DNA from: Dermatophagoides farinae
Lineage: Eukaryota > Arthropoda > Arachnida > Sarcoptiformes > Pyroglyphidae
Direction: 5' to 3'
NCBI RefSeq assembly: GCF_024713945.1
Contig: NC_134680.1
Coordinates: 1,202,001 to 1,266,000, forward strand
Length of the DNA stretch: 64,000 bases
In this document: positions 11,475-23,015 of the stretch, piece by piece
Position numbering within the stretch: the stretch's first letter is position 1
How the letters are laid out: each line of letters begins with the position of its first letter
Made by a program: the position numbers and the translations under genes
The notes under the pieces: model-generated
The model's database searches: none
What the model was told of the DNA's origin: nothing
What the model saw: only the letters and a program-made list of their open reading frames with translations

Positions 11475-14400
11475 TTATATTAAATGATGATGATCATGAT
11501 TATTTTGATGATCATTATCTGTTAATAATGGTTTCTGAAATGTTGAACAACATGATCGTCGTGGATAATAATCAATTTCATTGATTAATCGTTGATTTTT
11601 GGCAATAGCATTGATGCAAGGTGTTGTTATATTATGATATGATTGTGATCGAAATATCGGTATTTGATGGCCATCGAATTTGGTCACATTATTATTATCC
11701 ATTATTATTTCACTGTGGAAAAGAAAAAATTTTAAATTTAGTGATTGAAAACAAAAATGATTTATAACAAAAATATTTCTATTATTAGCTTACTCTGATG
11801 ATGTATTATGTTCCATGTATAATGGATTCTTAGCTGTTACGGTAGCGGAATGATTTCGATCATTTAGTTGTATGAAACTATTATTTTTCATTGATTGTAG
11901 ATTAGACATTGATTTATTATTTGAAAAACGGTTCGGATCTTTTCTTTGTCGTTGACGATTATTCATTGCCGATGTTGATGATGATGATGATGTGGATGAT
12001 GATGACAATTGATGATTATGTTCGTTTGACGGTAATTTTTCTCGTTTTTGTTGCTGTTGACGATGATCATGATCATCACCATCGATAGATTCATCACCAT
12101 CATCCGATCCAGTTAAATTCATTTCAACAGTTTGTATTTCATAATCACGATGATCATTCAATAGTGAACATCGATGATTATTATTTGTTCTTTCAACAAT
12201 AGAAATAGCAGCTTTATTAGAACGTGTAGTTGATGATGATGTTGACAATGATGATGATTTTATCGAAAAAAATGGCTGCAAATCTGTTTGATTATTATTA
12301 TTATTATTCGAATTTGGATAATAACGTTTTTTACCGAATAATAATAATGATGATGATGGTTTTGATTTTTTCATCATTTTTTTATCATTCTTTATATTCG
12401 TTTTCATCTTTTTCTTCTTTTTCTTATTATTCATTTTTGTTATTTTATTTTTATTCATATCGGAAGCGTTCAATGATTTTGTTGGAATATCAACAATAAA
12501 AATAGGTGATGATGATGGTGGTAAAATTTTCGGTAACGATTTCGATATGGCTACCATATTGCCATAGATATTGTAAGGATGTTCCAAATAATTGTTACAA
12601 TTACTGATATTATTGTTATTATACAGTAATAAATTTGATGCTTTAAAATTATTACGATAATGATACGGATGTGGATGATTATTTTTTGTTGTAGAAAACT
12701 GCATCATTTTATTTTGATTACAATAACCATTTGATGATCTTATCATGCAATCATTTGGATGATGATATTCAAATAGACCTATGGTCGATGATGATAATGA
12801 TGATGAATGACGATGATGTTGATGCTGTTGATGATAATATGAATTTATTGGCCATTTTGGTTGCTGTTTTTTCATTGCTGATTGTTTGCGATTATCTTTA
12901 GCCAATGTTTTATTCCAACACCAAGATTTAATCAGCCGTTTATGTTGTTTATATTCATCATGATAATAACATGATGATGATGATGTCGGTGATGGTAATG
13001 GTAATGATGATGAAATTATTGATGATCGTGAACCATCATTATTATCGTCATCAGCTACCATATTATTATTGATATTATTTGATGAGAATCGAAAACTATC
13101 ATGTTTAGCCAGTTTTGTTCGATCCAATTTATATTCCAACCAGCTATTTGTATCGATGTTTTTACTATAATAAAAAAAATGATAAGAAAAAAATCAATAA
13201 AAATTCATATTCTTGAATAGAAAATGTTTGCGAAAATCCACATGCCACACTTGAACACATCATCAATTTTGGTGTCAAGTGTCATAATCATCATCATATA
13301 AACAATATATACTTAAAAAAAAGATGAGAAAGAAAGAAAACAAAACAAAAAAAAACAATTTACACAAATCTTTCTAAAAGAAAAACAGGTAATTCTAATC
13401 ATCATCATCATAGAATGCGGAACTTTTTCATCTTACACAAATACACAGAAAGAGTTGAATGGCCAAGAAAAAGATCACGATCATCATTTTAATCAAAGAT
13501 GATGATATGTTAGCCTTTGATTTTCATTCATTCATTCATTTTATAAAGAAGAAAAAAGGCAAAAACGACTATTTTTATAAATCAACAAGAAAGATCCTTG
13601 ACCTAATCACAATGATTCGAATCAGAAAAAAAGAAAAATATTGGTTGATTGAATCCGATTACTGGTGATTATCAATCAATCATTGATTGATTATTTTTTC
13701 AATAATTCAAATATAAAAACAATTTCAATATGAATGAAATGAAAATATTTGTAAAATAAAGTAAAAAAAAATGACGATCAAATCAATTTGTGAAATGCCC
13801 GGAACTAATTTTTCCCTGTAATTCAAACACTTTACTTTCATCACACAATTATTCTCATGATTCAATCAAGTTATATTCATTTTCAATTATCTTTATTTTG
13901 ATTGAAAATTTAATTGAATCTATTCAAATTGAATCCAAAATGAATTGAATTAAATCACAATCGATTCTGAATTGTTGTTGAAACTTTTTTGTTTGTTTGT
14001 TTGTTTGATTTTTTTTTTCGTCTACTTCTTTTTCTTACGGTCTATGGTTTATTCAATTTTCCAATAGATTTATCAGTCAAATACAAAATCAAATTGCTGA
14101 CAATGCATCGATTCAACAAAACATACAATACAAACAAACGATCAACGAAATAAGAAATGAAAAAAAATTGGCCAATTTAAGAACCAATGTAATGTTGTTG
14201 ATGAAACATTACTACCACCACCATCATTATCATCATTGTTCCATTATTTGAATCATTTTTATATCACACACACACATTCAATTTGATTGTAATAATAATA
14301 GTGTATGTGTGTGGGGGAGGGGGAAATCGACTTTAATCAATATTAGAAAAGCCGGAAAAAATCGTGCTGTAAAAAAATAGAAATTCAAATCAAAAGAAAC

Positions 14401-15125
14401 GAGAAAAAAAACGAAGTGAACAAACATTATTATTATTATTATTATTAGAATCAAATAATACATTTCATCACGTTCGTTGTGTGTTCCAATTGGAACATAA
14501 CAATAATAACAACAACCACAAACACATTCCGGATGCATTTGTGTGTGTGTGTTTGTAAATTTTTAATTTAAAATGATCTAAATAAATCAGGAAAAAAGAA
14601 AAAAAACATTTCCGGTCATTTGAAAAACAAATCAAAATCAACATACCTTATCATCATTAATTGTGATTTACGCCATGTACGATATTGGCAAATAATTGCC
14701 ATTATACCAATGATGACAATCATAATGGCCGCTACAATTAGACCAATGGCTATTGGATCTAATTCTTCGAATAAATCGATGATTATTTCTTTCAAAATAT
14801 TGATTATTTTATAATAAATATTTGATTGTTGTTGTTGTTGTTGTTGATGATGTTGAAGATCATCATTATCATATGGTTGATTATAACTATTACTGTTATT
14901 CATCATAGATATTGATGATGATGTATCCGATGATAATAATGATAATGATTGTTCACCATTATCAACATCATTCGTATCGTTTGATAATATCATCAACATT
15001 GTTGTATCGAATATAGCCGTTGTTGTTGTTGTTGTTGTCTCCGATATTCTAGTTGACATTGTTGATAATAAAAAATCATCATCATCATTTACATTGAATG
15101 ATTGATCAAATATGGATCGATCCAT
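11475..15125 (-). CDS. Uncharacterised single-pass membrane protein with low-complexity tail
   Basis: Not recognised. On the minus strand, exons 15125-14647, 13164-11794 and 11712-11475 join in phase (2 and 2) to 695 residues. The N-terminal ~125 residues are acidic and Ser/Thr-rich with a Gln run and no evident signal peptide. One strong hydrophobic span follows (PIAIGLIVAAIMIVIIGIMA, about 125-144), then a basic stop-transfer QYRTWRKSQ, suggesting N-out, C-in topology. The ~540-residue C-terminal part is rich in Asn, Ser, His and Lys and ends HNTSSDEIIMDNN...HHHLI. The open frame of the middle exon reaches above its acceptor only by a TTG codon, so a separate first exon was needed. The join S-KNIDTNSW restores one frame, which supports it. 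The start is the first ATG (15125). An adhesion or signalling role is possible but nothing seen specifies one. Confidence 0.6.
13165..14646 (-). other. Long intron of the single-pass membrane protein gene
   Basis: Intron with donor gtatgt and acceptor tattatag on the minus strand. At about 1.5 kb it is far longer than most introns here. It contains ATC/TGA repeats, a TTTG run near 13990-14010, a CA run near 14268-14278 and an ATT run near 14427-14449. No nested gene was recognised. Confidence 0.55.
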
Positions 15126-16452
15126 TGATAAATTGATTATTTTAAATGGTTGATTCAAAATCAAAAAAAAAAATTTATATGACAATATATATAGTTATTG
15201 AATAGTGAACATTATTCTTAATCCGGTTTGGCACAGAATTTGAGAAAACGTGAGAAAATTTAAAAATTTTCATTCAAATATTTGACGGTTATGTTGGTTT
15301 GTCTGTGGCGATACAACACAACAATGTTGTTTAGCATGATGATTGAAAACCTGTCTTCTCTGTGTTTTTAGTTCTGCTTTAAATTGACCATGGCCAGGGT
15401 AGTTTTTCAAGTTGTTGTAGTGGTGGTCTAAACCAAACGTTTTTTTTCTGTGAAATTTTTACCCATCGAACAACTATGACGAAAAAAAACTGATTTATTT
15501 TCACCTGTAACAAAAGCACAAAAAAGGTAAAAGTTGAACACGAACAATTTTATTGGTAAATTATGGTGAACACGTTGATTTTCAAAATGGTCAGACAACA
15601 ACGACAACAACAACAAAAAAAAACGAACTAACAAATCGAAATGGCCAATGTATTTGAAGATAAGTAAACAAATTCCACAAGCTACCCACCATCCAAGCCA
15701 CTACCGTCATTCAAATCGTAATTCGAAGGTTGATAAAGGTGAGGAGGGTCATACTACCAACGAAGACGATGATGATGATGATTGAATTCAATTTTACATT
15801 TCACATGATTTTCGAACAGGTTTCTTTTTAATGTTACACACACATACACACACACACACAGAGGTAATTTTTTCAGGTTTTTTTTTTATTTTTCTTCACA
15901 ATTCACATGACATATGACCTCACTTATTTTTGAATTCTTCACAAACACACAAACATGGCCTTGAACTGACCACAGACCAATTGGAAATGCAAAAAAAAGA
16001 ATAAGAAAAATTCAACAACAAATTGAAATTCATTTGGATAAAAACACAAACACAAAACAGGAAAAATGTAGAAATAAATTTCACTTTTTTTTCATTCAAT
16101 TTCCAATTCGTATGTATTGCGATCGATTTTTTTTCAATATTTAAAATCCAAATTTTGGATTTAAGAAAAAGCAATTGAAAAAAAAGAAGTTACAAATTCA
16201 AATCATCTTCAAATGTTATTATGGATTGTTTTTTTTTCACATTCTTTCTCTCTCTCTCTCTCTCTCACCATACACACACACACACACATTTCATTTACTA
16301 CTTTTCTTTACATCTTTTTATTAATTCAAACATCGAAATGCTTTTTTCTCATTGTAGTTGTCGATGGTTTGACACACACACACACAAACACAAAACTAAC
16401 ATCACCAAGCTTGTAAAGGATTGTAATATTTTCTCTTTGACATACTCACACG

Positions 16453-16484
<32 letters not shown>

Positions 16485-17994
16485 TTTGGCCACTGTGAAT
16501 GAACCTAACAATAATAACGAACGAGGTATCATGTCGAGATAACAATGACAATAAAATAAGATGATGGTGATGAAATATTGATTTTCAATAATTTCAATAC
16601 TTTTTTACGTTATTTGTTTATTTGATTTTGTTGTTGTTGTTGTTATAATTTAAAATTTTGACCCAAGAAAAATGTCATTCGATTGACATTGAATGAATGA
16701 TCGATGATGATTATCATAATAATCGATCATTATATGTTGGATCAATTTGTAATCAAATCATCATAAAATGACCTGTATGTGTGTGTGTGTGTGTGTATGT
16801 TCAACATATTGATTGTTTCTGGAACAAAACACACAAAAAAACAAAGATTCATTATGATGATGATGATGATGACATTGAAAAACATTGGAAAAAAAACTCC
16901 AATCTCAAATCAACGTATATACGTTCAATGAATGTGTCGTAATCATAAACAATGAATGAATATAAGGATTTAATCTAGTTAGACACAGACACAAAACAAA
17001 ATCACCTTAATACCATCATCATCGTAATCAAAATGATCAAAATGATAAATGGTGGATCGACCATTATTGAATTATAAAACAATTTTGGAATGAATGAAAA
17101 TAACAGCATAAAAATACCGAACAAATCCAAATAATAAAAATATTTTTTTTTTTTACTGGGCTATAATTGAATTTGTTAAAAATTAAACAATTTCTCCACC
17201 TTTTTTTCTGTTGTTTTTTTTTACGCTAAACACAAATATGATTTGAAATGATATGAAATTAGGTCGGTCGGTCGGTTGTCATGTTATGATTACGATTATG
17301 ATGATCACAACCATCATCACCATCATCATCATCATCATCCAGGAAACATCCGAAAAAATCAACAATGGAAATAAATGAAAACAAGCCCGGTGTATACAGG
17401 AGTTTCGCGCCTGTCCCAGGCTCGTAAATGAAAATTAGAAAAAAAAATGAATTTTCTATTTTCAAGAATACGAAATAAATTTTCAAAAATTCAACTTAAT
17501 CATCTAATAAAAAAAACATGCTGTTGAAATCTATTCTCATTGCAACGAAATGGTCCAAGAAAACATCTATAGAAAAAATGAAAATAAATAATCTCGGTAT
17601 CTGTCTATGGGTGTGTGTGCGTGTGTGTTTGATGTTTTTTTAAAGTATTTTCATTGCTTCATCCAACCGGATGTAAAAATGTGATGAATTTTTTTCCAGT
17701 GATAATAATTGCTCACCTGTGATACCATCATTATGATGATGATGATGATGGTAATTATGCTTGATGACATGTCGTCTTCAGATTAGTTTTTTATCGCTAT
17801 TTCTATTCAGCCTATTTTTCAAAAAAAACGGATATGTTAAACATTTATTTCCCAGTATTTCATGAACATGCCTTGTTTTTTTTCGTCGTCACACCGTTGT
17901 GGTTGTTATTAAAATTATTATATGATTTTATTTGGAAAACAAGTTCATTTATGATTAATGTGTTAAGATGTGACGACGAAACAAAAACAAAAAA
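15126..17994. other. Intergenic, microsatellite-rich
   Basis: Holds CA runs near 15836-15862 and 16270-16288, CT runs near 16248-16266 and 16454-16477, a GT run near 16778-16797 and ATC/TGA runs near 16856-16873 and 17313-17338. The beginning is the 5' flank of the minus-strand membrane protein gene. A short GC-richer fragment at 17384-17428 is listed separately. No gene was recognised. Confidence 0.5.
17384..17428. repeat. Isolated fragment related to the 44-kb GC-rich foldback
   Basis: The stretch reads GCCCGGTGTATACAGG, then AGTTTCGCGCCTGTCCCAGG and CTCG. It parallels 44269-44303, where GCCCGGTACAGG is followed by CGCTTCGCGCCTGCCCCAGG and CTGG. It stands out from its AT-rich surroundings. 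Outer AGCC/GGCT and inner ACAGG/CCTGT arms can still pair. This suggests a dispersed hairpin-bearing repeat family; which mobile element it comes from is unknown. Confidence 0.6.
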
Positions 17995-18615
17995 TCAAAA
18001 TTCCCGTTGTTTTTTCCTTTCTGGTTGATTACGATCATTATCCTGTTCATGATCAAGTAGCCATTGTTTCATTGAATCTTCTTCACCACCATATTTACCA
18101 ATATTACCGGATTTTTGTACTAAACGATGACATGGTATCATTATCATTAATGGATTATTTTTCATTGCCGTTCCAATGGCTCTAGCACCACGATTATTAC
18201 CCATTACCATTTCGGATAATTCACCATAAGTTGAACGTTGTCCATATCGAACATTTTTAAGTAATTGTAGATAAGTTTTATGTGCAAAATCTGTCAGTTG
18301 AATTTGTGGACATAAAAGTTGTGATTTTTCCATTAGATCATAGACATCTAGATCTGGCTGACCATCATTACTGAAATATTGTCGAAACCAATGGATTGCT
18401 TGAAGCAATGAATCGGGATATTTATTCTTATCAAACATCAATGTTTCATCCAAACGATAACAAGGAATTAATTGATTTGTTGAAATTGTTTTTTCTTGTT
18501 CCAATGATTCAAGACGTATACGACGTTTAATTGAATGTAAACCACGCGTACAAGATGACAATTCAATTAAACAAATCGGTGTTGATAAATTAATTTGTTT
18601 CGTTTCACAATTCAT
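17995..18615 (-). CDS. MGMT: Methylated-DNA--protein-cysteine methyltransferase (O6-alkylguanine repair)
   Basis: Single-exon gene of 206 residues, about the size of human MGMT (207). The protein removes O6-alkyl groups from guanine by moving them irreversibly to its own cysteine, and acts in the nucleus. The C-terminal domain is well conserved: RSTYGELSEMVMG, the helix-turn-helix region with arginine finger (RAIGTAMKNNP, Arg145), and the active site IPCHRLVQKSGNIGKYGGE with Cys162 in PCHR. The spacing Arg145 to Cys162 equals that in the human protein (128 to 145). A Tyr (130) lies where the nucleotide-flipping Tyr is expected. The start is the ATG at 18615; the open frame above it reaches only a GTG. 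The N-terminal domain is divergent, as usual in this family. No frame damage was seen. Confidence 0.93.
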   Translation of the reverse strand: MNCETKQINLSTPICLIELSSCTRGLHSIKRRIRLESLEQEKTISTNQLIPCYRLDETLMFDKNKYPDSLLQAIHWFRQYFSNDGQPDLDVYDLMEKSQLLCPQIQLTDFAHKTYLQLLKNVRYGQRSTYGELSEMVMGNNRGARAIGTAMKNNPLMIMIPCHRLVQKSGNIGKYGGEEDSMKQWLLDHEQDNDRNQPERKKQREF

Positions 18616-20496
18616 GATTGGTATTTTTTTTTTCACTCGTTGTTGTTGTCATTTATGTGGTTGATCCCATGAAATGAAAATGTAAATATATCAACGTGAA
18701 AATCGAAAAAAAAGGATCCAGCTGAAAATTAGAAAAAAAAAGAATTTGGTCCTCAAGCTCGTTGTGTTGTGTTTTCGAGAAAAAAAAATTTCGATTTTTT
18801 TCAATTTTTTTTATGTTTATGTTGTATCAATTTCACGACAACAACGGTAGAGGGCAGCAGCAGTGTATAAAAACAACGTGTTACCTCGATCTTTCATTAA
18901 TAAATACTGGTATACAATAATATTTTGTTCTTTGAAAGAATTCGAAAGAATAATTTGTTTGTTATTGTGTTTGTGTTCATTGAATATAAAAAAACAAAAT
19001 GGAGTTCTGAAATTGAACGATACATTTGATCCATGAGATTGTCATCATTAAAAGATATTATTTGTTTAATATGTGTTTACAACAACAAAAACGAAAAAAA
19101 AAACGATGATGATGATGATGATGATAACGCTTCATTAATCGCAAAATATTTTTGGTTGATGATAACGTCAGAAGCATTCATGTATATATACACACACACA
19201 AACAATAATAATAATAATATGAGTTTCGATTATCATAATTTTTTTTTTACTTTCCATTGATTTTTAATGATAATTTTTTTTTTGTTCATTTAGTAATAGA
19301 AGATCGAAAAGAATTCCGAATCATTTTTCTTGGCCATTTTATTTTATCATCATTTATATTATTGTGTGTTTTGTCGACACTTTGTTTGAGATGAATCTGA
19401 CTAAATTCCTTGTGCCAATAATTTTTCTGATTCTAAATTTTTGGCCATCTTTTCATCATCATCATTATCAGAATTATGCTGACAAACAACCTTGAACCAT
19501 GTATTTGTGATCTTAATTACTTTTCATCATATTGAAAAAAAAAACATCGATAAATCAAAAACCATTACCTTTTTTAAACGAATGGAAAAAAAATTATCAA
19601 TAACAATAATCACAATTTTGAATCGATTTATTCAATTCAATTCACTTGATAATGGAAATTGTGTTCAGTTTTTTTTTCAATTTTTGTTTGTTTTTCTAAT
19701 GAATATTCCTTATCAAACACACAGATATAAATAAATGCTCAACATTGAACAACAACAAGCCCTTTGGCTATTTAAACAGATTCATCATTGAATGCAGTTT
19801 GCCCATTTTGAAGGCCATGAATTTTTTTTTTTTTTGGTTCCATGTAATATGATCGAAAAAAATATGAGAAATTAATTATAATCTATTGATATTCAACCAT
19901 TGAATTTAAAAAAAACTGAATATCTAAAAACCATATGATTTTTTTTTCAAATTTTCAAATCAAAACTCAAATTACATTTTCACTTTCACTTTTATTTTGA
20001 ATGTGAAACAATCTATTACCGAAAAGCCAAAACTTTTTTGTTCATCCCCCACCCCCGCACAAAAAAAAACATCAAAATTTTATCATTAAGTTATCATTTA
20101 ATGGTCCATATAATGATTTGTTTGTAATGTTTTTGCTTACACACATACACACACACATGAAAAACAACCAATGAAATATTTAGCAAAACAAAAAATATCT
20201 TTATTTTTTCTTTATTTTTTATTATTATTTAATCATAAACTAGATTTTCGAATCTATTATATTTACATTGAAAATATACAGATACAGATATATAGATTCT
20301 TTTTACCCTCCAGTCTGTAATATATTTTTGTTTTTTGTTTTTCATATCATTTCTATTTGATATCATCTTCCATATATGCCATACACACTCTATTAGGATT
20401 GCTAATAAATATGATTTATATATTAATAATATGATATATATACAACATCAACAACATAGTAACAACAACAGAAACAAACAATTTGGTCATATATAT
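18616..20496. other. Intergenic, simple-sequence-rich
   Basis: Flank of the MGMT start, then AT-rich DNA with a GAT run near 19105-19124, an ATA run near 19204-19218 and CA runs near 19191-19201 and 20141-20158. A TATA-like TATAAAAAC near 18866 has no recognisable gene downstream. No other feature was supported. Confidence 0.45.
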
Positions 20497-21663
20497 GTGA
20501 TGTTGGAAACATATGTTCGTCCTTTATGAAGGGGACCAGCCAAGATTTTGGACTGGAGGAGATCACGTGAGAAAGCTGCCAAAGTTTTATGACCAGGGAG
20601 TGCCCGAATTCGACATTTTGTGACCAGTTGGGCACCTAAAAGATTTTTGTTTATGTCGTGGGAGTGGGAATGTGGCCATAAAATAAAGGATTGGCTTGCA
20701 AATCGATCAAGAATCGATCAAGATTTGTCAACCGATTGTACCAATTCGATACGAGATCAAAGAACCGAAGACCGACGAATGGCTGAAATTGATTATTGTC
20801 CTTTTATGGAACTGACCATAAATCGTTTGGTCAGGCTTGTTAAGACGAACCAAGGACCAAAGAAATGAGCCATGGCAGAGAAACCTTGAGATTGGAATGC
20901 CAGATAAGAACGATTCATTAGGAAAGGACCACATCTGGCCAGTCATAAAACAGGGTTGAAGTCGAGAATGGTCAAATGGACAATCGAGCAACGATACCCC
21001 GCGTAGAAAGCAGGAGAGGACATACTCCCTCCTAAGGACCATTAAGGATGGAAGGACAACCAACATAGCCGAAATTATAAAAACGAATGGAAAACGGAGA
21101 ATCAGGTCAGAAGGAGAGTAGTGCCGAACGATTGGTGAAGTAACGACGTAGAAGGTGTTTGAAAATCAGTAAGAAGTGATTCAGAAGAAGAAAGAATTGG
21201 TGTTCCATCAACCGCGTGGGAATTAGATAGAATTCAGTTTCCCATTGCAAGTAGCATCCGTAAGACAGAAAGCGGATGAAGAAGTTCGATGTCGACACAG
21301 TCATAGAGTTGACCTGTTGTCAAAAGAAGTGTGTGGAGTAAGAAGAATCTCCACTACCGATTCACGATCAATAGGTAGAAACCTGGTCGGTAGACAGTTG
21401 GAATAAAACCACCAATTAAGATCATCATCATCACTATTGCAGTAACAACGTCTACGATAATTTTATTATAAGTGCTAAACGTCGTGTATTAATATAATTT
21501 GTGTGTGCTTACTAAATTTTGTAAATAAAATCCTTTTCTTTTCGTTGTTGAGTTGATTATTTTTGGGAAGGCCAGATATCATTTGGGCTTCCGGTTCACT
21601 ATTTTCATCCAGTGGATCGATCTAGGCGGCGGCTCAAAGTCAACCATAGTTTCGCACATGACA
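20497..21663 (+). mobile_element. Solo LTR of an LTR retrotransposon
   Basis: A 1,167-bp block starting TGTGATGTTGG and ending CGCACATGACA. The ends are imperfect inverted repeats with canonical TG...CA termini. It is flanked on both sides by TATATA (20491-20496 and 21664-21669), fitting a target-site duplication. Base composition is clearly richer in G and C than its surroundings. A poly(A) signal AATAAA sits near 21525, about 140 bp before the end, consistent with a plus-oriented LTR. No internal domain, primer-binding site or second LTR adjoins it, so it is a solo LTR left by LTR-LTR recombination. TATATA targets are known for Ty3/gypsy-class elements, which makes that class a reasonable guess. 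Short open frames inside are not taken as genes. Confidence 0.8.
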
Positions 21664-22508
21664 TATATAATAGAAAAAAAATTAGTTGTTGCAAGTTTCA
21701 AATTTCAATGAAGAATACTAAACCGATGATGGCGAAATATTAAAAAAAAAAAAAATAGCGGATCAGACAGTGTTTGTTGAAAAAAAATAGAAAAAATGTT
21801 TCTATTCATTTCATTTGATATCCATGAGATTCTTTTTCATCATTTATTATTTAAAGAAAAAAAAAATGTTCATTTTCATTCTGGGAATCGTAAATCATAT
21901 ATATGTGTAAAATCGGAGAATCAAAAAAAAAAAAAAAAAAGTTCTGAAAAGAATGACCAGAACATTAGTTTTTTTTCTGATGAAAATATTTTTATGGTGT
22001 CGGAAAAAAAGTATAGCACGATAGTTGAAAACCTCTTGATTATTTGGATTTTCCAAATACAAACAAACAAAACAAAACAAAACAACTACAGCGACAAATG
22101 GCAGTAATGATAAAATATTTTAAAGATCAATAAATTCGATATACATTCGTTACGAAGAAATGCAGAAAAAAAATTGAAAAAAAAAGAAATTATAAACAAA
22201 AATCATGTTTATCGTTGTCGTCTTGATAGTACCCCTTTTTTTTAGTATTTTTTTTAATTTTTTTATTTACACAATCAAAATTTATTTAATGATTTGGATT
22301 TTAATGGATGATTATTATCATTCAAATACGATGTTGATGATGATTGAATCTAGTTTTTTGTTGTTGTTGTTGTTGCTTTACCTGTAACTGGTAATATAAT
22401 AATCTAATCAATGGTCATTACATATTACGTTGTGATTTTTTTTTTGTTCGCAATTAAAACGTAATTTATTGATTGATTTTGGAGAGATGATGATGGTTTT
22501 TTTTCACA
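21664..22508. other. Intergenic between solo LTR and secreted-protein gene
   Basis: AT-rich with long A runs near 21740-21753 and 21924-21941, AAACA repeats near 22064-22084 and a TTG run near 22358-22376. No gene or transposon terminus was recognised beyond the LTR flank. Confidence 0.45.
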
Positions 22509-22516
22509 TATAAAAA
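22509..22516 (+). promoter_or_regulatory. TATA box of the Gly/Tyr-rich secreted protein gene
   Basis: TATAAAAA lies 105 bp upstream of the start codon at 22614. That leaves room for transcription to start near 22540 and a short 5' UTR, as is usual for abundantly expressed cuticle or secretory genes. This is inferred from motif and position only. Confidence 0.6.
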
Positions 22517-22613
22517 CCCTTTTGGAAATGTTTTTTTGAACCATCAAATTTCAAATCGATTTTTCTTTTCAAATATTGATTCATTTAAAAAAAAAATTTT
22601 ATTTGTTTCAAAA

Positions 22614-23015
22614 ATGAAATTCATCACAGCTATTGTTGTATTCGCTGCCATTGTTGCCGTTGCAACAGCAACCGGTGGTCTTGGTTATGCATGGAATTAT
22701 CCAACAATGGGTTATGGATCATATTATGGTCTTGGTTTTGGTAATCGTTATTTATCACCATGGTCTTCATATGGTTATGGCTATTCACCATTAGCATATA
22801 ATTATGGCTATTCACCATTTGGATATGGTTATCGTTCATATTCATCACCATTGATTAGATCTTATGCTGCTGCTCCAATCGTTCAGAATTATGGTATTCC
22901 AACAACCGCATATTCAACTGTTCCAGCTGCATATAAAACATATGGTTGGGCATCACCATCTTATTCACTTTTTGGTGGTCTTGGTGGCTATGGATATTAT
23001 GGATATAAAAAATAA
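22614..23015 (+). CDS. Secreted Gly/Tyr-rich protein, cuticle-like
   Basis: Single exon, 133 residues. A signal peptide is evident (MKFITAIVVFAAIVAVATA, about 1-19), so the ATG at 22614 is preferred over the longer open frame, which begins at a TTG. The mature part is Gly-, Tyr-, Ser- and Ala-rich, with repeated GYGYSPLAYNYGYSPFGYGY-type motifs, a short Ala patch (SYAAAPIV) and a C-terminus GGLGGYGYYGYKK. This composition is typical of structural cuticle, eggshell or silk-like arthropod proteins; no chitin-binding R&R domain is visible. A TATA box lies upstream and AATAAA at 23223 downstream. The next plus-strand gene also encodes a secreted protein starting MKFI, but the mature sequences do not resemble each other. 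The role is inferred from composition only. Confidence 0.8.
   Translation: MKFITAIVVFAAIVAVATATGGLGYAWNYPTMGYGSYYGLGFGNRYLSPWSSYGYGYSPLAYNYGYSPFGYGYRSYSSPLIRSYAAAPIVQNYGIPTTAYSTVPAAYKTYGWASPSYSLFGGLGGYGYYGYKK

Noticed and set aside
18860-18880. TATA-like GTATAAAAACAACG that could be a promoter
   Set aside because: No recognisable transcript or coding region follows on the plus strand.
20620-21066. Open frames on both strands inside the GC-richer block at 20.5-21.7 kb
   Set aside because: They lie inside a well-bounded solo LTR, overlap each other and match no protein family.
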